From Pandoraea bronchicola (GTDB taxonomy: Bacteria; Pseudomonadota; Gammaproteobacteria; Burkholderiales; Burkholderiaceae): 64,000 bases of DNA. Of this stretch, positions 18,215 through 26,134 are shown in pieces. Location of the stretch: the NCBI RefSeq assembly GCF_902459805.1, contig NZ_CABPST010000003.1, positions 464,602-528,601 on the forward strand. The letters are read 5' to 3'. The first letter of the stretch is position 1. Every line of letters begins with the position of its first letter. The notes beneath the pieces are model-generated. The model saw only the letters and a program-made list of their open reading frames with translations. It was not told the DNA's origin and did no database searches. The translations under genes and the position numbers were made by a program.

Positions 18215-18273
18215 GGTGACGTTAGCGCTCCGCAGCTTCGGGCGACATCAGGCGGGGTGCGACGACGGCGCGC

Positions 18274-18906
18274 TCAGACACGCAGCATCGGCGTGAGGAT
18301 GTCCTCGGTGTGCGCCGTATGGACGGGCAGCGGCGGCACCGGCGAACCGGGCATGGCGTCGTCTTGCGAGGCTTCGATGTGGACGCCGAACGCCCCCGCC
18401 CGACGGTCTTCGAAGAAGAAGCGCAGCGTCTTTCCCACGGTCGGGAAGGCGATCTCGTCCCAGGGAATCTCGGCTTCCGAGAACAGGGCAACTTCAAGGC
18501 TCTCTTCGCCGGCGGCAAACTGCGGTTCGCGCATCTGAGCCAGGTAGAAGATATGAACCTGATTCACGTGCGGCACGTTGAGCAACGAGAAGAGGGCGCC
18601 GACTTCGACGACGGCGCCGGCTTCTTCGAGTGTCTCGCGTGCTGCGGCCTGCGACGTCGTCTCGCCAATCTCCATGAAGCCCGCGGGCAGCGTCCAGTAA
18701 CCGAGGCGCGGCTCGATGGCGCGTTTGCACAGCAACACCTGATCGCCCCACACAGGCACCGTGCCGAGCACGTTGCGCGGGTTCTGATAGTGGATGGTGC
18801 CGCAATCGATGCAGACATGCCGCTCGCGATTGTCGCCGGGCGGAATGCGCAACTCGACCGAATGGCCGCAGGCGGAACAGAATAAGATGGGAGGACGTCG
18901 GTTCAT
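18274..18906 (-). CDS. Nudix hydrolase with N-terminal zinc ribbon
   Basis: A 210-residue protein. CSACG...CIDCG near the N-terminus is a zinc ribbon of the type seen in NADH pyrophosphatase NudC-like enzymes. The Nudix box GFMEIGETTSQAAARETLEEAG is complete with its REXXEE metal ligands. It probably hydrolyses a nucleoside diphosphate derivative such as NADH or ADP-ribose; the substrate is not determined by the sequence. MNRRPPILFCSACG is taken as start since the 38 preceding codons lack family character. Confidence 0.9.
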   Translation of the reverse strand: MNRRPPILFCSACGHSVELRIPPGDNRERHVCIDCGTIHYQNPRNVLGTVPVWGDQVLLCKRAIEPRLGYWTLPAGFMEIGETTSQAAARETLEEAGAVVEVGALFSLLNVPHVNQVHIFYLAQMREPQFAAGEESLEVALFSEAEIPWDEIAFPTVGKTLRFFFEDRRAGAFGVHIEASQDDAMPGSPVPPLPVHTAHTEDILTPMLRV

Positions 18907-19046
18907 GGTTGCTGCGAGTGTATCATCGGCAACGCGCGCTGTGCGGCGACGCAAACGGCGTGCCGGGGCAACCCATGCAGCGAGAGGGTGCGGCGGCCTC
19001 TCGGAGGCACGCAAGCTCACGTCAGAAAAATATTCCGCCAGTCATG

Positions 19047-19075
19047 TTGCACTGCGATGGCAAATGCCATATAAT
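19047..19075 (+). promoter_or_regulatory. Promoter of the initiator tRNA gene
   Basis: TTGCAC (19047-19052) and TATAAT (19070-19075) are 17 bp apart and end 13 bp before the tRNA. Confidence 0.75.
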
Positions 19076-19088
19076 CTAATTCTTCAGA

Positions 19089-19165
19089 CGCGGGGTGGAG
19101 CAGTCTGGCAGCTCGTCGGGCTCATAACCCGAAGGTCACAGGTTCAAATCCTGTCCCCGCAACCA
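19089..19165 (+). tRNA. Initiator tRNA-fMet (CAT)
   Basis: A 77-nt cloverleaf with encoded CCA. The anticodon loop reads CTCATAA (CAT). Initiator hallmarks are present: an unpaired C1 against A72 at the acceptor end and three G-C pairs (GGG/CCC) in the anticodon stem. A consensus promoter precedes and a terminator follows. Confidence 0.97.
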
Positions 19166-19171
19166 AATTTT

Positions 19172-19204
19172 AAAGCCTGATTTCCACAAGAAATCAGGCT
19201 TTTT
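19172..19204 (+). terminator. Terminator of the initiator tRNA transcript
   Basis: A 12-bp perfect stem AAAGCCTGATTT / AAATCAGGCTTT with T-run follows the tRNA by six bases. Confidence 0.9.
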
Positions 19205-19291
19205 GCGTTTTGCCTCTGTCGCGGACTTGCTATCGGTGTACGTGTCCGATGCGCTGTGCGCGTTATTCAAGATATCCACTCGCGGCTTTCC

Positions 19292-19756
19292 ATGTCAGGC
19301 ATCTTCACCACGAACGAAGACGAATTCGACGCCATCACCGAGCTTTGGGAGGCGTCCGTGCGCGCGACGCACGATTTCCTGAGCGACACCGATATTGCCT
19401 GGCTGCGTCCGCGCATCCGCAATAATTACCTTGGTGCTGTCACGCTGCGCGTGTTTCGTGACGATGGGGGCGTCCTTCGCGGTTTTCTGGGGGTGGCAGA
19501 GGGCAACGTCGAGATGTTGTTCGTCGCGCCTGACGCCCGCAGACAAGGCATTGGTGCCGCTTTACTGGCGTATGCCGTGCGAGAACTCGATTGCACGAGC
19601 GTCGACGTCAATGAGCAGAACCCGCAGGCGCTGGCGTTCTATCGGCGCGAGGGGTTCGAGGTGACTGGCCGATCGGAACTCGACGGGCAGGGCCGTCCGT
19701 TCCCGCTGCTGCACATGCGACTCGCTAACGCGAAGCTGGCAACAGGCGCTGCTTGA
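19292..19756 (+). CDS. GNAT acetyltransferase, YjaB-like
   Basis: A 154-residue acetyl-CoA-dependent N-acetyltransferase. VEMLFVAPDARRQGIGAALL carries the acetyl-CoA-binding motif R-x-x-G-x-G/A. ASVRATHDFL near the N-terminus and NEQNPQALAFYRREGFEVTGRSELD with PFPLLHM at the end follow E. coli YjaB closely. The ATG at 19292 gives the YjaB length; an upstream GTG at 19256 is possible. The substrate is unknown. The 3' end overlaps the convergent exporter gene by 32 bp. Confidence 0.85.
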   Translation: MSGIFTTNEDEFDAITELWEASVRATHDFLSDTDIAWLRPRIRNNYLGAVTLRVFRDDGGVLRGFLGVAEGNVEMLFVAPDARRQGIGAALLAYAVRELDCTSVDVNEQNPQALAFYRREGFEVTGRSELDGQGRPFPLLHMRLANAKLATGAA

Positions 19757-20609
19757 TCTTCGCGCCGAAGACGTTCACCGCGAGGCCGGTCATGACGAGT
19801 GCCGCGCCCGCGATTTGCGGTCCGGCGAGTTGCTCGTCGAGCAGCAGGGCGGCGGAGGCGAGTCCGATGATCGGCACGAGCAGCGAGAACGGCGCGACCT
19901 GACTGGCGGGGTAGCGCGTCATCAGTCGGCCCCATAGCGAGTAGCCGACGAGCGTTGCGACGAAAGCGAGGTAAGCGATGGCGAAGATCGACGCCGCAGA
20001 GATATGCGAGAGCGAGTTCGCGATTTGTTGCGGGCCCTCGAACCAATAAGAGAGCAGGGCGAAAGGAATCGGCGGAATCAGGCTGGCCCAGACAACGAGG
20101 CCGACGAGATCGACCTTGCCGATCTTTTTCGTGACGATGTTGCCCGTCGCCCAGCTAAACGACGCACAAAGCGTAAGTACGAAGCCGAGCAGCGTCATTG
20201 CACTGCCGCCCTGCATGCCGATGACGGCAAGGCCTGCTGCTGCGATTAGCAGGCCGGCGACGTTCTGCGCACGAAAGCGTTCGCCGAGGCACAGCACGGC
20301 GAGTCCCAGCGTGAAGAATGCTTGCGCCTGTAGCACGAGCGACGCGAGGCCGGCGGGCATGCCGACGTACATTGCAGTAAACAAGAGGGCGAATTGCCCG
20401 AACGAGATCGAAGCGCCGTAGGCGATCAGCCAGCGCCACGGCACTTGCGGACGTTTGACAAAGAAGATCGCAGGGAAGGCGGCGAGCAGGAAGCGCAGTG
20501 CGCCCAGCAGCATGGGGGGCACGCCATGCAGGCCGACCTTGATCACGACGAAGTTCACGCCCCAGGCGAGTACGACGATAAGTGCCTGCAACAGATCCTT
20601 CGGTGCCAT
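19725..20609 (-). CDS. DMT-superfamily exporter (EamA family, amino-acid/metabolite type)
   Basis: A 294-residue protein with ten predicted membrane helices in two EamA repeats; MAPKDLLQALIVVLAWGVNF opens the first, typical of the O-acetylserine/cysteine exporter EamA group. AAGLAVIGMQGG and GAALVMTGLAVNVFG end the two repeats. The start is supported by AAGGAGA. The frame continues far upstream (to 21242) antisense to dusA; that extension is not credible. Export substrate is unproven. Confidence 0.9.
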   Translation of the reverse strand: MAPKDLLQALIVVLAWGVNFVVIKVGLHGVPPMLLGALRFLLAAFPAIFFVKRPQVPWRWLIAYGASISFGQFALLFTAMYVGMPAGLASLVLQAQAFFTLGLAVLCLGERFRAQNVAGLLIAAAGLAVIGMQGGSAMTLLGFVLTLCASFSWATGNIVTKKIGKVDLVGLVVWASLIPPIPFALLSYWFEGPQQIANSLSHISAASIFAIAYLAFVATLVGYSLWGRLMTRYPASQVAPFSLLVPIIGLASAALLLDEQLAGPQIAGAALVMTGLAVNVFGAKIKQRLLPASR

Positions 20610-20837
20610 GCTGGCGTCTCCTTGTGCGGCATTGGTGTCATGGGCGAAGGCGAAAGTGTACTCTTGGGGCGTCGACGTGTCGTTCGAAAAAACCGTCCGA
20701 TGGCACGCGGGGCCGGGCCGAGGGGCTTCGCGCGGGGCAGGCGTACCCTGAGGGCATGACGTATACTTTGCGTTTTGTTGATCAAGAGACGTCGTCTTGC
20801 CAGACAGGGTGGCGTTTGCCGTATCTGAGGAATTTGC

Positions 20838-21851
20838 ATGAACCTGCCTGCCCGCCGCGTCAGCGTCGCGCCGATGATGGATTGGACGGATTCGAACTGT
20901 CGCGTTTTTCATCGTCAGCTTTCGCGTCACACGTGGCTGTATACCGAGATGGTCACGACCGGAGCGCTGTTGCACGGCGACGTCGCGCGTCATCTCGACT
21001 TCGATGCGGTGGAGCATCCCGTCGCTTTGCAGCTTGGCGGCAGCGAGCCGCAGGATCTCGCGCGCGCGGCGAAGCTCGGTGAGCAGTGGGGGTATGACGA
21101 GATCAACCTGAACTGCGGTTGTCCGTCTGAGCGTGTGCAGCGGGGCGCGTTCGGTGCCTGTCTGATGGCCGAGCCGGCGTTGGTGGCCGACTGTGTGAAG
21201 GCGATGCGTGATGTGGTGCAGGTGCCGGTGACGGTCAAGCATCGCATTGGGATCGACGACGTCGAGTCGTTCTCATTCGTCGAGGACTTCGTCGGCAAGA
21301 TTGCCGAGGCCGGTTGTACGACATTCATCGTGCACGCGCGCAATGCCATCCTGAAGGGGCTGAGCCCGAAAGAGAATCGCGAGATTCCGCCGCTCAAGTA
21401 CGACTATGCGTATCGTCTCAAGCAAGTCTTCCCGCAACTCGAGATTCTGATTAACGGTGGTGTGAAGACGCTGGATGAAGTTGCACTTCATTTGCAGCAT
21501 GTCGACGGCGTGATGTTGGGCCGCGAGGCGTATCACAACCCTTACGTGCTGGCACAAGTCGACGCCCGCTTCTATGGCGACACGTCCCCGGTGAAATCGC
21601 GCGAGGAAGTGGAAGACGCGTTAATCGAATACGCGGCGGCGCAAGTGGAGAAGGGCCAGTATCTCGGTGCGATCACGCGTCATGCGCTGGGCCTGTATCG
21701 TGGCGTGCCGGGCGCACGCGGATGGCGTCGTGTGCTGTCAGATCCGAAACGTCTGAAGGCCGGCATCGGGGCATTCGAAGAGGCTCGTGCGCAGCTGCGT
21801 GCGGGTGCGGCTTCCGAGCGAGACGATGCGGAGTCGCTTGCGACAGCATGA
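20838..21851 (+). CDS. dusA: tRNA-dihydrouridine(20/20a) synthase
   Basis: A 337-residue FMN enzyme that reduces uridines 20 and 20a of tRNA. VSVAPMMDWTDSNCR opens the TIM barrel, NLNCGCPSERVQRGAFGACLM includes the active-site Cys, VTVKHRIGIDD contributes the substrate and FMN contacts, and INGGVKTLDEV with DGVMLGREAYHNPY completes the barrel. The length is normal. It stands just upstream of tRNA-His on the same strand, with an independent tRNA promoter between them. Confidence 0.96.
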   Translation: MNLPARRVSVAPMMDWTDSNCRVFHRQLSRHTWLYTEMVTTGALLHGDVARHLDFDAVEHPVALQLGGSEPQDLARAAKLGEQWGYDEINLNCGCPSERVQRGAFGACLMAEPALVADCVKAMRDVVQVPVTVKHRIGIDDVESFSFVEDFVGKIAEAGCTTFIVHARNAILKGLSPKENREIPPLKYDYAYRLKQVFPQLEILINGGVKTLDEVALHLQHVDGVMLGREAYHNPYVLAQVDARFYGDTSPVKSREEVEDALIEYAAAQVEKGQYLGAITRHALGLYRGVPGARGWRRVLSDPKRLKAGIGAFEEARAQLRAGAASERDDAESLATA

Positions 21852-21966
21852 CGTTTTGCGGTGACGGATGACGTTGCCATGCGAGCGTTCGCCGCGTGAG
21901 AAGACGATGTCGCGCATCGATCGTGCACGAGAGAGAAGAAATATTTCGAAGCAGTGAAAAAAGTGC

Positions 21967-21996
21967 TTGGCAGCGCAATAAAAACGTCGCTATAAT
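21967..21996 (+). promoter_or_regulatory. Promoter of tRNA-His
   Basis: TTGGCA (21967-21972) and TATAAT (21991-21996), spacer 18 bp, 38 bp before the tRNA. Confidence 0.65.
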
Positions 21997-22034
21997 CTTG
22001 TTTCTGTTCAGCAAGTCAAGTTGCTGATCACGGC

Positions 22035-22111
22035 GGTGGCCGTAGCTCAGTTGGTAGAGTCCTGGATTGTGATTCCAGTCGTCGTGGGTTCGAGTCCCAT
22101 CGGTCACCCCA
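22035..22111 (+). tRNA. tRNA-His (GTG), prophage integration site
   Basis: A complete cloverleaf with anticodon loop TTGTGAT (GTG). The extra 5' G (position -1, base 22035) faces C73, the His identity pair, and CCA is encoded. The 3' half is duplicated at 34616-34670, so a filamentous phage integrated here while leaving the gene whole. Confidence 0.97.
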
Positions 22112-22118
22112 AAATTCC
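22064..22118 (+). repeat. attL, 55-bp direct repeat within and after tRNA-His
   Basis: Matches 34616-34670 over 55 bp with one difference (T at 22095, C at 34647, in the T-arm). It covers the anticodon arm to seven bases past CCA. Confidence 0.92.
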
Positions 22119-22178
22119 TTGCTTTCCCCGGTAGTAACCACTTCGTTTGTCAACGAAATCCCCGATTTGTCAATTTGC

Positions 22179-23351
22179 TCACTTCGTCGGTGACGCTTTT
22201 CTCACGCGTCTGCGATCATAGTGCCGCATCGTCGTGCCCGGGTCTGCGTGTGCCGCAAAGTCGAACACGTCAGCCTCTCTGCGCTCGAGCTTTTCCGTGA
22301 TCGCGACTGGTCGGCCGTCGTTAAGCGTGAAGTACGCCGAGTGCCCAGAGATCAGATATGCCGCTCGCCTCTTCAGGTCATCCCATTCCGCGCGTACCGC
22401 TGGGTCGAACGTCGCAATCCATGCAAATTGCGCATCTTGCCAAACGCTTCCCCACCCGCTGCGCGTGTAGGCTTGCCCCGTTCGATTTCCAAACAGAGCC
22501 ATGCCGGGAATGCGGCGCCCTTGTTGTGCGCGTTTGACGACCGTGCTCAGCCGAGGCGACCACGCTCGCAACTTCATTACCCTTTCCTCGCCGCGTTTCC
22601 GTTTGGCGCTTTCAACGATCACGCCGTCGTCCCGAACTCCTGAACGGTGAAACGGGCGAACCTCAGCCGCACGAAATCCGGTGAGATAGGCGAACATGGC
22701 CGCGCACCCCATCGTCTTGAAGGGGAGGTCTTGCCGGATGGCCCACAGGTAAAACCGTGTCACTTGGCTGGCCGTGACGTCGCGACGAACCACATCCGTC
22801 TCGTTCAGCATAAGCCCGACAAAAGGATTCACGTCGATCACTCCCCAGCGAACCGCATAGTTGCAGATCGTCTGCATGGCAGCCATGTCCTTGTTTGCGC
22901 TCGCCGGCGCACCAGCGGCGGCGCGGGCGTCCAGGTATTGATAGCCGTGCAACATCTTGAGCGACGTCGGCGACATACGGCCGAAGAACTTCGTGAGGTT
23001 GGCATACCGCGACTTGCGAACGGCAATCCCGTCCTTGCTTTGATCGCGGTAATGTTTCGGGTCGTAGTCCTTCTGAAAGCGGTCGATCATGTCGCCCACC
23101 GAGCCGGCCACAATCTGTCCGGCTTGAATGTCCAGTGCGCGACGCTTTGCCGAAGACTCTGCGACACCTATGGCAGCCCTGTCACCAACCGGCGCAGTCG
23201 CCAGTGTCTCGCCGCGCCCGTCCGGATACAGGTAGATGAATGACACTTTCGTCACACCGGTTCGCTTATAGAGGCGTGGAACCGACGTCCGCTCCCTACG
23301 CGGTGGCGAAGGCTTGGAGATTCGGCGTTTCATCATGCTTTCTATCTTCAA
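22179..23351 (-). CDS. int: Tyrosine-recombinase integrase of the prophage
   Basis: A 390-residue site-specific recombinase next to attL. The catalytic core has the first Arg in YLTGFRAAE (R227) and the nucleophile in TTMRHYDRRR (Y378), with an upstream His (AAHADPGTT). The usual HxxR box reads WDDLKRRAA, so its His is replaced by Asp, and the loop between box and nucleophile is long. The SAM-like core-binding domain lies at about residues 85-185. A basic N-terminus (MKRRISKPSPPRRER) may bind arm sites. The start overlaps the DUF4224 gene upstream by 56 bp, implying translational coupling; MKRRIS at 23333 is an alternative start. Confidence 0.92.
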   Translation of the reverse strand: MKIESMMKRRISKPSPPRRERTSVPRLYKRTGVTKVSFIYLYPDGRGETLATAPVGDRAAIGVAESSAKRRALDIQAGQIVAGSVGDMIDRFQKDYDPKHYRDQSKDGIAVRKSRYANLTKFFGRMSPTSLKMLHGYQYLDARAAAGAPASANKDMAAMQTICNYAVRWGVIDVNPFVGLMLNETDVVRRDVTASQVTRFYLWAIRQDLPFKTMGCAAMFAYLTGFRAAEVRPFHRSGVRDDGVIVESAKRKRGEERVMKLRAWSPRLSTVVKRAQQGRRIPGMALFGNRTGQAYTRSGWGSVWQDAQFAWIATFDPAVRAEWDDLKRRAAYLISGHSAYFTLNDGRPVAITEKLERREADVFDFAAHADPGTTMRHYDRRRVRKASPTK

Positions 23352-23529
23352 TTTCGTGTGCGATTCCCAACTTCTTGTCGCGGTATGCGCGCGCCACTTT
23401 GGGCAGCCCGTGGCTGTCGACCACGTAGCGCCAGCGGTGGCTGTCGAGCCATTTCATCATCATCGATCGCTGGTTCGGTTTGCATCCGATCAACTCGGCC
23501 AGTTCATGTGCGCTGAGGTAATTGTTCAT
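23296..23529 (-). CDS. DUF4224 domain protein, small phage protein
   Basis: A 77-residue protein, MNNYLSAHELAELIGCKPNQRS..., carrying the DUF4224 pattern of a short helix-turn-helix-like segment followed by WRYVVDSHGLPKVARAYRDKKLG. Members are common beside phage integrases, where an excisionase or recombination-direction role is suspected but unproven. AGGGAG nine bases before the ATG supports the start, four bases after the Rep stop. The 3' end runs into the integrase start. Confidence 0.85.
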   Translation of the reverse strand: MNNYLSAHELAELIGCKPNQRSMMMKWLDSHRWRYVVDSHGLPKVARAYRDKKLGIAHEIEDRKHDETPNLQAFATA

Positions 23530-23532
23530 CAC

Positions 23533-24309
23533 TCAGTTCTCCCTCGTTGCCAGCCACAAACACCCCTGCCAGTCATCCCAGAACACCTGACAGTCATCCA
23601 AGCTCGCACCCCATGCCTCCGCCGCTTCGAAAGCGGTCACGATGGCCTTTTCGGGTTCGTCGTTGAGGATGTGGGCGATGGGTTGCCGCTCGGGGACCTC
23701 GATTCCCTTGCTGGTCCAATAGCGCTTCTCGTTCATCGTGTGTTCGGCGAAGTCCTTCGTGATGTATTTGCTCAAATACGCGGCCAGCTTGTGGTGCTGC
23801 CCCTTTTGGCGGAACGGATTGGAAACTCGGACGTAGCCGTTGTCGTTCCCGACGATTGAAATCCAGATCGCACGCAGCACGCGGTAGTTCTGGCGCCCCT
23901 TCACGGCGATGTGCAGATGCCATGCACCGCGCTTCTGACGTTCGGGGACTGCGACATATTGGAAGTCGAGGAGCTTCGCCAAACGACGCCGCAGCTTGTC
24001 ATAGTCGCGTTTGAGACGCTCTTTGTCTTGCATGTTCTCCCGGTATGTCAGCGTGATCATGCGATCCGCGTGCATGGCCTTACAGCGCAATCTGACTCGC
24101 CGTTTAGCCCGCTTGGCTGCCACAAGCCGGTTGTCTTCCTTCTTCTCCGATTCGCCGCGCTTTGCCTTGGGTATCGTGTGAAGCTGCTGCGCCCGCATAT
24201 AGCGGTCGAACTGCGTAACGACGATCTCGAGCACTCCCTCTCCGAAGTCCCGGCCACCGACGAGATACTCGCGACGGAAGGGATAATCACTTACACTCGT
24301 TTCTAGCAT
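23533..24309 (-). CDS. HUH-endonuclease replication initiator (gpII-like)
   Basis: A 258-residue rolling-circle Rep. Motif 1 MITLTYRE (about residue 84), the metal-binding HUH motif GAWHLHIAV (H131, H133) and the nucleophile motif AAYLSKYITK (Tyr178/Tyr182) occur in the standard order. It nicks the plus origin of the replicative form to start ssDNA synthesis. It corresponds in position and role to M13 gene II and lies immediately after the intergenic hairpin region. The stop is adjacent to the DUF4224 start. MLETSVSDYPF has ATG as start; no longer form is supported. Confidence 0.92.
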   Translation of the reverse strand: MLETSVSDYPFRREYLVGGRDFGEGVLEIVVTQFDRYMRAQQLHTIPKAKRGESEKKEDNRLVAAKRAKRRVRLRCKAMHADRMITLTYRENMQDKERLKRDYDKLRRRLAKLLDFQYVAVPERQKRGAWHLHIAVKGRQNYRVLRAIWISIVGNDNGYVRVSNPFRQKGQHHKLAAYLSKYITKDFAEHTMNEKRYWTSKGIEVPERQPIAHILNDEPEKAIVTAFEAAEAWGASLDDCQVFWDDWQGCLWLATREN

Positions 24310-24430
24310 GGCAACTCCTGATTGTCGTGTTGATGTACAGGCCTCGAACCGTTCCTGCGGTCGGGGCCTTCTCTTTTTTCGGGGGGAGTGTTCTTGCCTT
24401 TGCGGGCGGGTCTTGCCGGGTGTTTGTACG
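24310..24430. other. Phage intergenic region with hairpin, candidate origin or packaging signal
   Basis: The only non-coding gap between secretin and Rep, the place of the M13 intergenic region. A 12-bp stem with one bulged A spans 24339-24369 (AGGCCTCG A-bulge CCG side, loop TTCCTG). A T-run follows on the plus strand. It could be the replication origin, the packaging hairpin or a terminator. Confidence 0.5.
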
Positions 24431-26134
24431 TTAAGTGTTACTGATATAAATATAGGGGCGCGCTTCGCGCGCCCCCGCCGTCCTCGACCCTGCGGGCGGC
24501 GGGGGCGGCCGACGCGGCGCTCTTTCTGACCTCAGTGCCACTTCACGCGCGGCGCCGACGGCAAAGCGGTTTTCAGTGAGGGGATGTGCGGTTGACGTTG
24601 CGGCTTCGGCCGGCGTTGGCGGTACCACCCGCTGCTCGGTCGCGCGGGTCGCGCTGGGTCGCGCGTCATCGGCCCGGACTTCGCTGTGAGGCTCGTGGGC
24701 ACTCTCGGCTTCGGCATCGGCGCCGACACTCCCGACGCTAGATTCCCTCACTCGCTCGACCTGGAGCATCAACAGGATTTCAGTGTTCGAGGTGGCGTCG
24801 CTACGACTGTCCAGAAAGCGCGGCAGGAAAGCCAAGCCCGTGCGGTTGTCGGTGGTCTTGTTGGTCGTGAGCCCGCCCATGAGGATCACGTCACCGTCAT
24901 GCAGACTGATTTCAGTGCTGACTTCTCGGGTGTTGAGCGTTGGCGAGTTGTTCACGCCCGTTGTCGTTTTCACGAAGTCACTGATTTGCTGAGTGACTCG
25001 CAGATCGATGATTCGGTCTTTGACGGTTGGGGCCAGTTCGAAGATGACACCTGACGAGTGGTATTCGACCGACTGCACCGGTTCACCGCCGCCGCGCGGA
25101 TAACTCACAGACTTGAGGATAGGCACCTTCTGGCCGACAGTGAGACGTCCCCTAGCTCCCGAGCGTATGCGCAGATTCGGGCTGTTGATGACCTGGAAAC
25201 GGGTGTCTTTTGCCAGCGCCGAGAAGATCGTGGAGAAGTCGCCCGCTTTCAAGCGGATGGCGTTGCCGAACTTGTCCCCATCTACCGAGACCTCAATACC
25301 GAGCCCCTTCGTGAGCAGATCTAGCGCGAGTTGGAAGGCAGAGCCGCGTTCGCTGCTGTTGACGACCTCATACGCCGCCGCCCGCACGCTGACCTCGCCC
25401 ATTGGCGTGTCCAGTTGGGGCAGCAGACGTTTGAGCACGGCGATTTCATCCAGCGTGCCATGAAACAGCAGTGTGTCGCCGCGCTGATCGATCAGGGACG
25501 CCGCAGAGCCTTCCGGGGCATTGCCGCCCACACGAGCTTCTGCAGGGGCTGACACCGGCCGATTCACGGTGAACTGACCACGGAACAACGGGCTGACCAA
25601 TCGCGCAAGGTACGCCGTGTCGCGATAGTGGGGACGGTAGACGAACGCGTCTCTGTTAGGTTCGGCCTGTTCCTCGATGTCCAGGCGTTTAAACACGAAG
25701 TCAACGCCGGAACGAGTCTCGACCGCGAACCCAAGAGATTCCAGAAACAATGCGAGGAACGCCTTCAGGTCGCCATGCTTGGTGTCGTATCTGAAGGACA
25801 CAAGGCGCTGATCTTGCAAAACCTCCGGCGCGATGACATAGGGCGTTTTGACAGCCTCGCCATAGAGCAGCGTAACGAGTTGTGAGACGTTTACGAGTTG
25901 GAAATCGAACGCGCCATTGCTTGGCTTTTTCAGCCGCGCCAAGGGAGGGGGCTCCATTCGCTTTTGTCGTAACTCTGCCTCTAGCATCGGCCGGCTGGAA
26001 TAATCCAGCGGCGAGTATTCGTCTTGCGGCATGAACCCATTGAAGTCGATGGGCGCGGGCACGATCTTAGTATCGTTGGCAAAAGCTACCGCGCACGCGA
26101 GCAACAGAACCGATGCGAATAATCGCCGCTTCAT
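24431..26134 (-). CDS. Secretin, phage outer-membrane export channel (pIV-like)
   Basis: A 567-residue type II/III-family secretin through which the virion leaves the cell. A signal peptide MKRRLFASVLLLACAVAFAN is followed by N-domains (VNVSQLVTLLYGEAV, VSFRYDTKHGDLKAFLALFL) and a complete secretin core: VGQKVPILKSVSYP, GVIFELAPTV, and the DGDVILMGGL lip motif. After residue about 460 an unusual 100-residue Ala/Arg/Pro-rich tail with a run of five prolines ends the protein; its last codons contain a perfect GGGGCGCG hairpin (24455-24475). The start overlaps the Zot gene (ATGA). Confidence 0.93.
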   Translation of the reverse strand: MKRRLFASVLLLACAVAFANDTKIVPAPIDFNGFMPQDEYSPLDYSSRPMLEAELRQKRMEPPPLARLKKPSNGAFDFQLVNVSQLVTLLYGEAVKTPYVIAPEVLQDQRLVSFRYDTKHGDLKAFLALFLESLGFAVETRSGVDFVFKRLDIEEQAEPNRDAFVYRPHYRDTAYLARLVSPLFRGQFTVNRPVSAPAEARVGGNAPEGSAASLIDQRGDTLLFHGTLDEIAVLKRLLPQLDTPMGEVSVRAAAYEVVNSSERGSAFQLALDLLTKGLGIEVSVDGDKFGNAIRLKAGDFSTIFSALAKDTRFQVINSPNLRIRSGARGRLTVGQKVPILKSVSYPRGGGEPVQSVEYHSSGVIFELAPTVKDRIIDLRVTQQISDFVKTTTGVNNSPTLNTREVSTEISLHDGDVILMGGLTTNKTTDNRTGLAFLPRFLDSRSDATSNTEILLMLQVERVRESSVGSVGADAEAESAHEPHSEVRADDARPSATRATEQRVVPPTPAEAATSTAHPLTENRFAVGAAREVALRSERAPRRPPPPPAGSRTAGAREARPYIYISNT

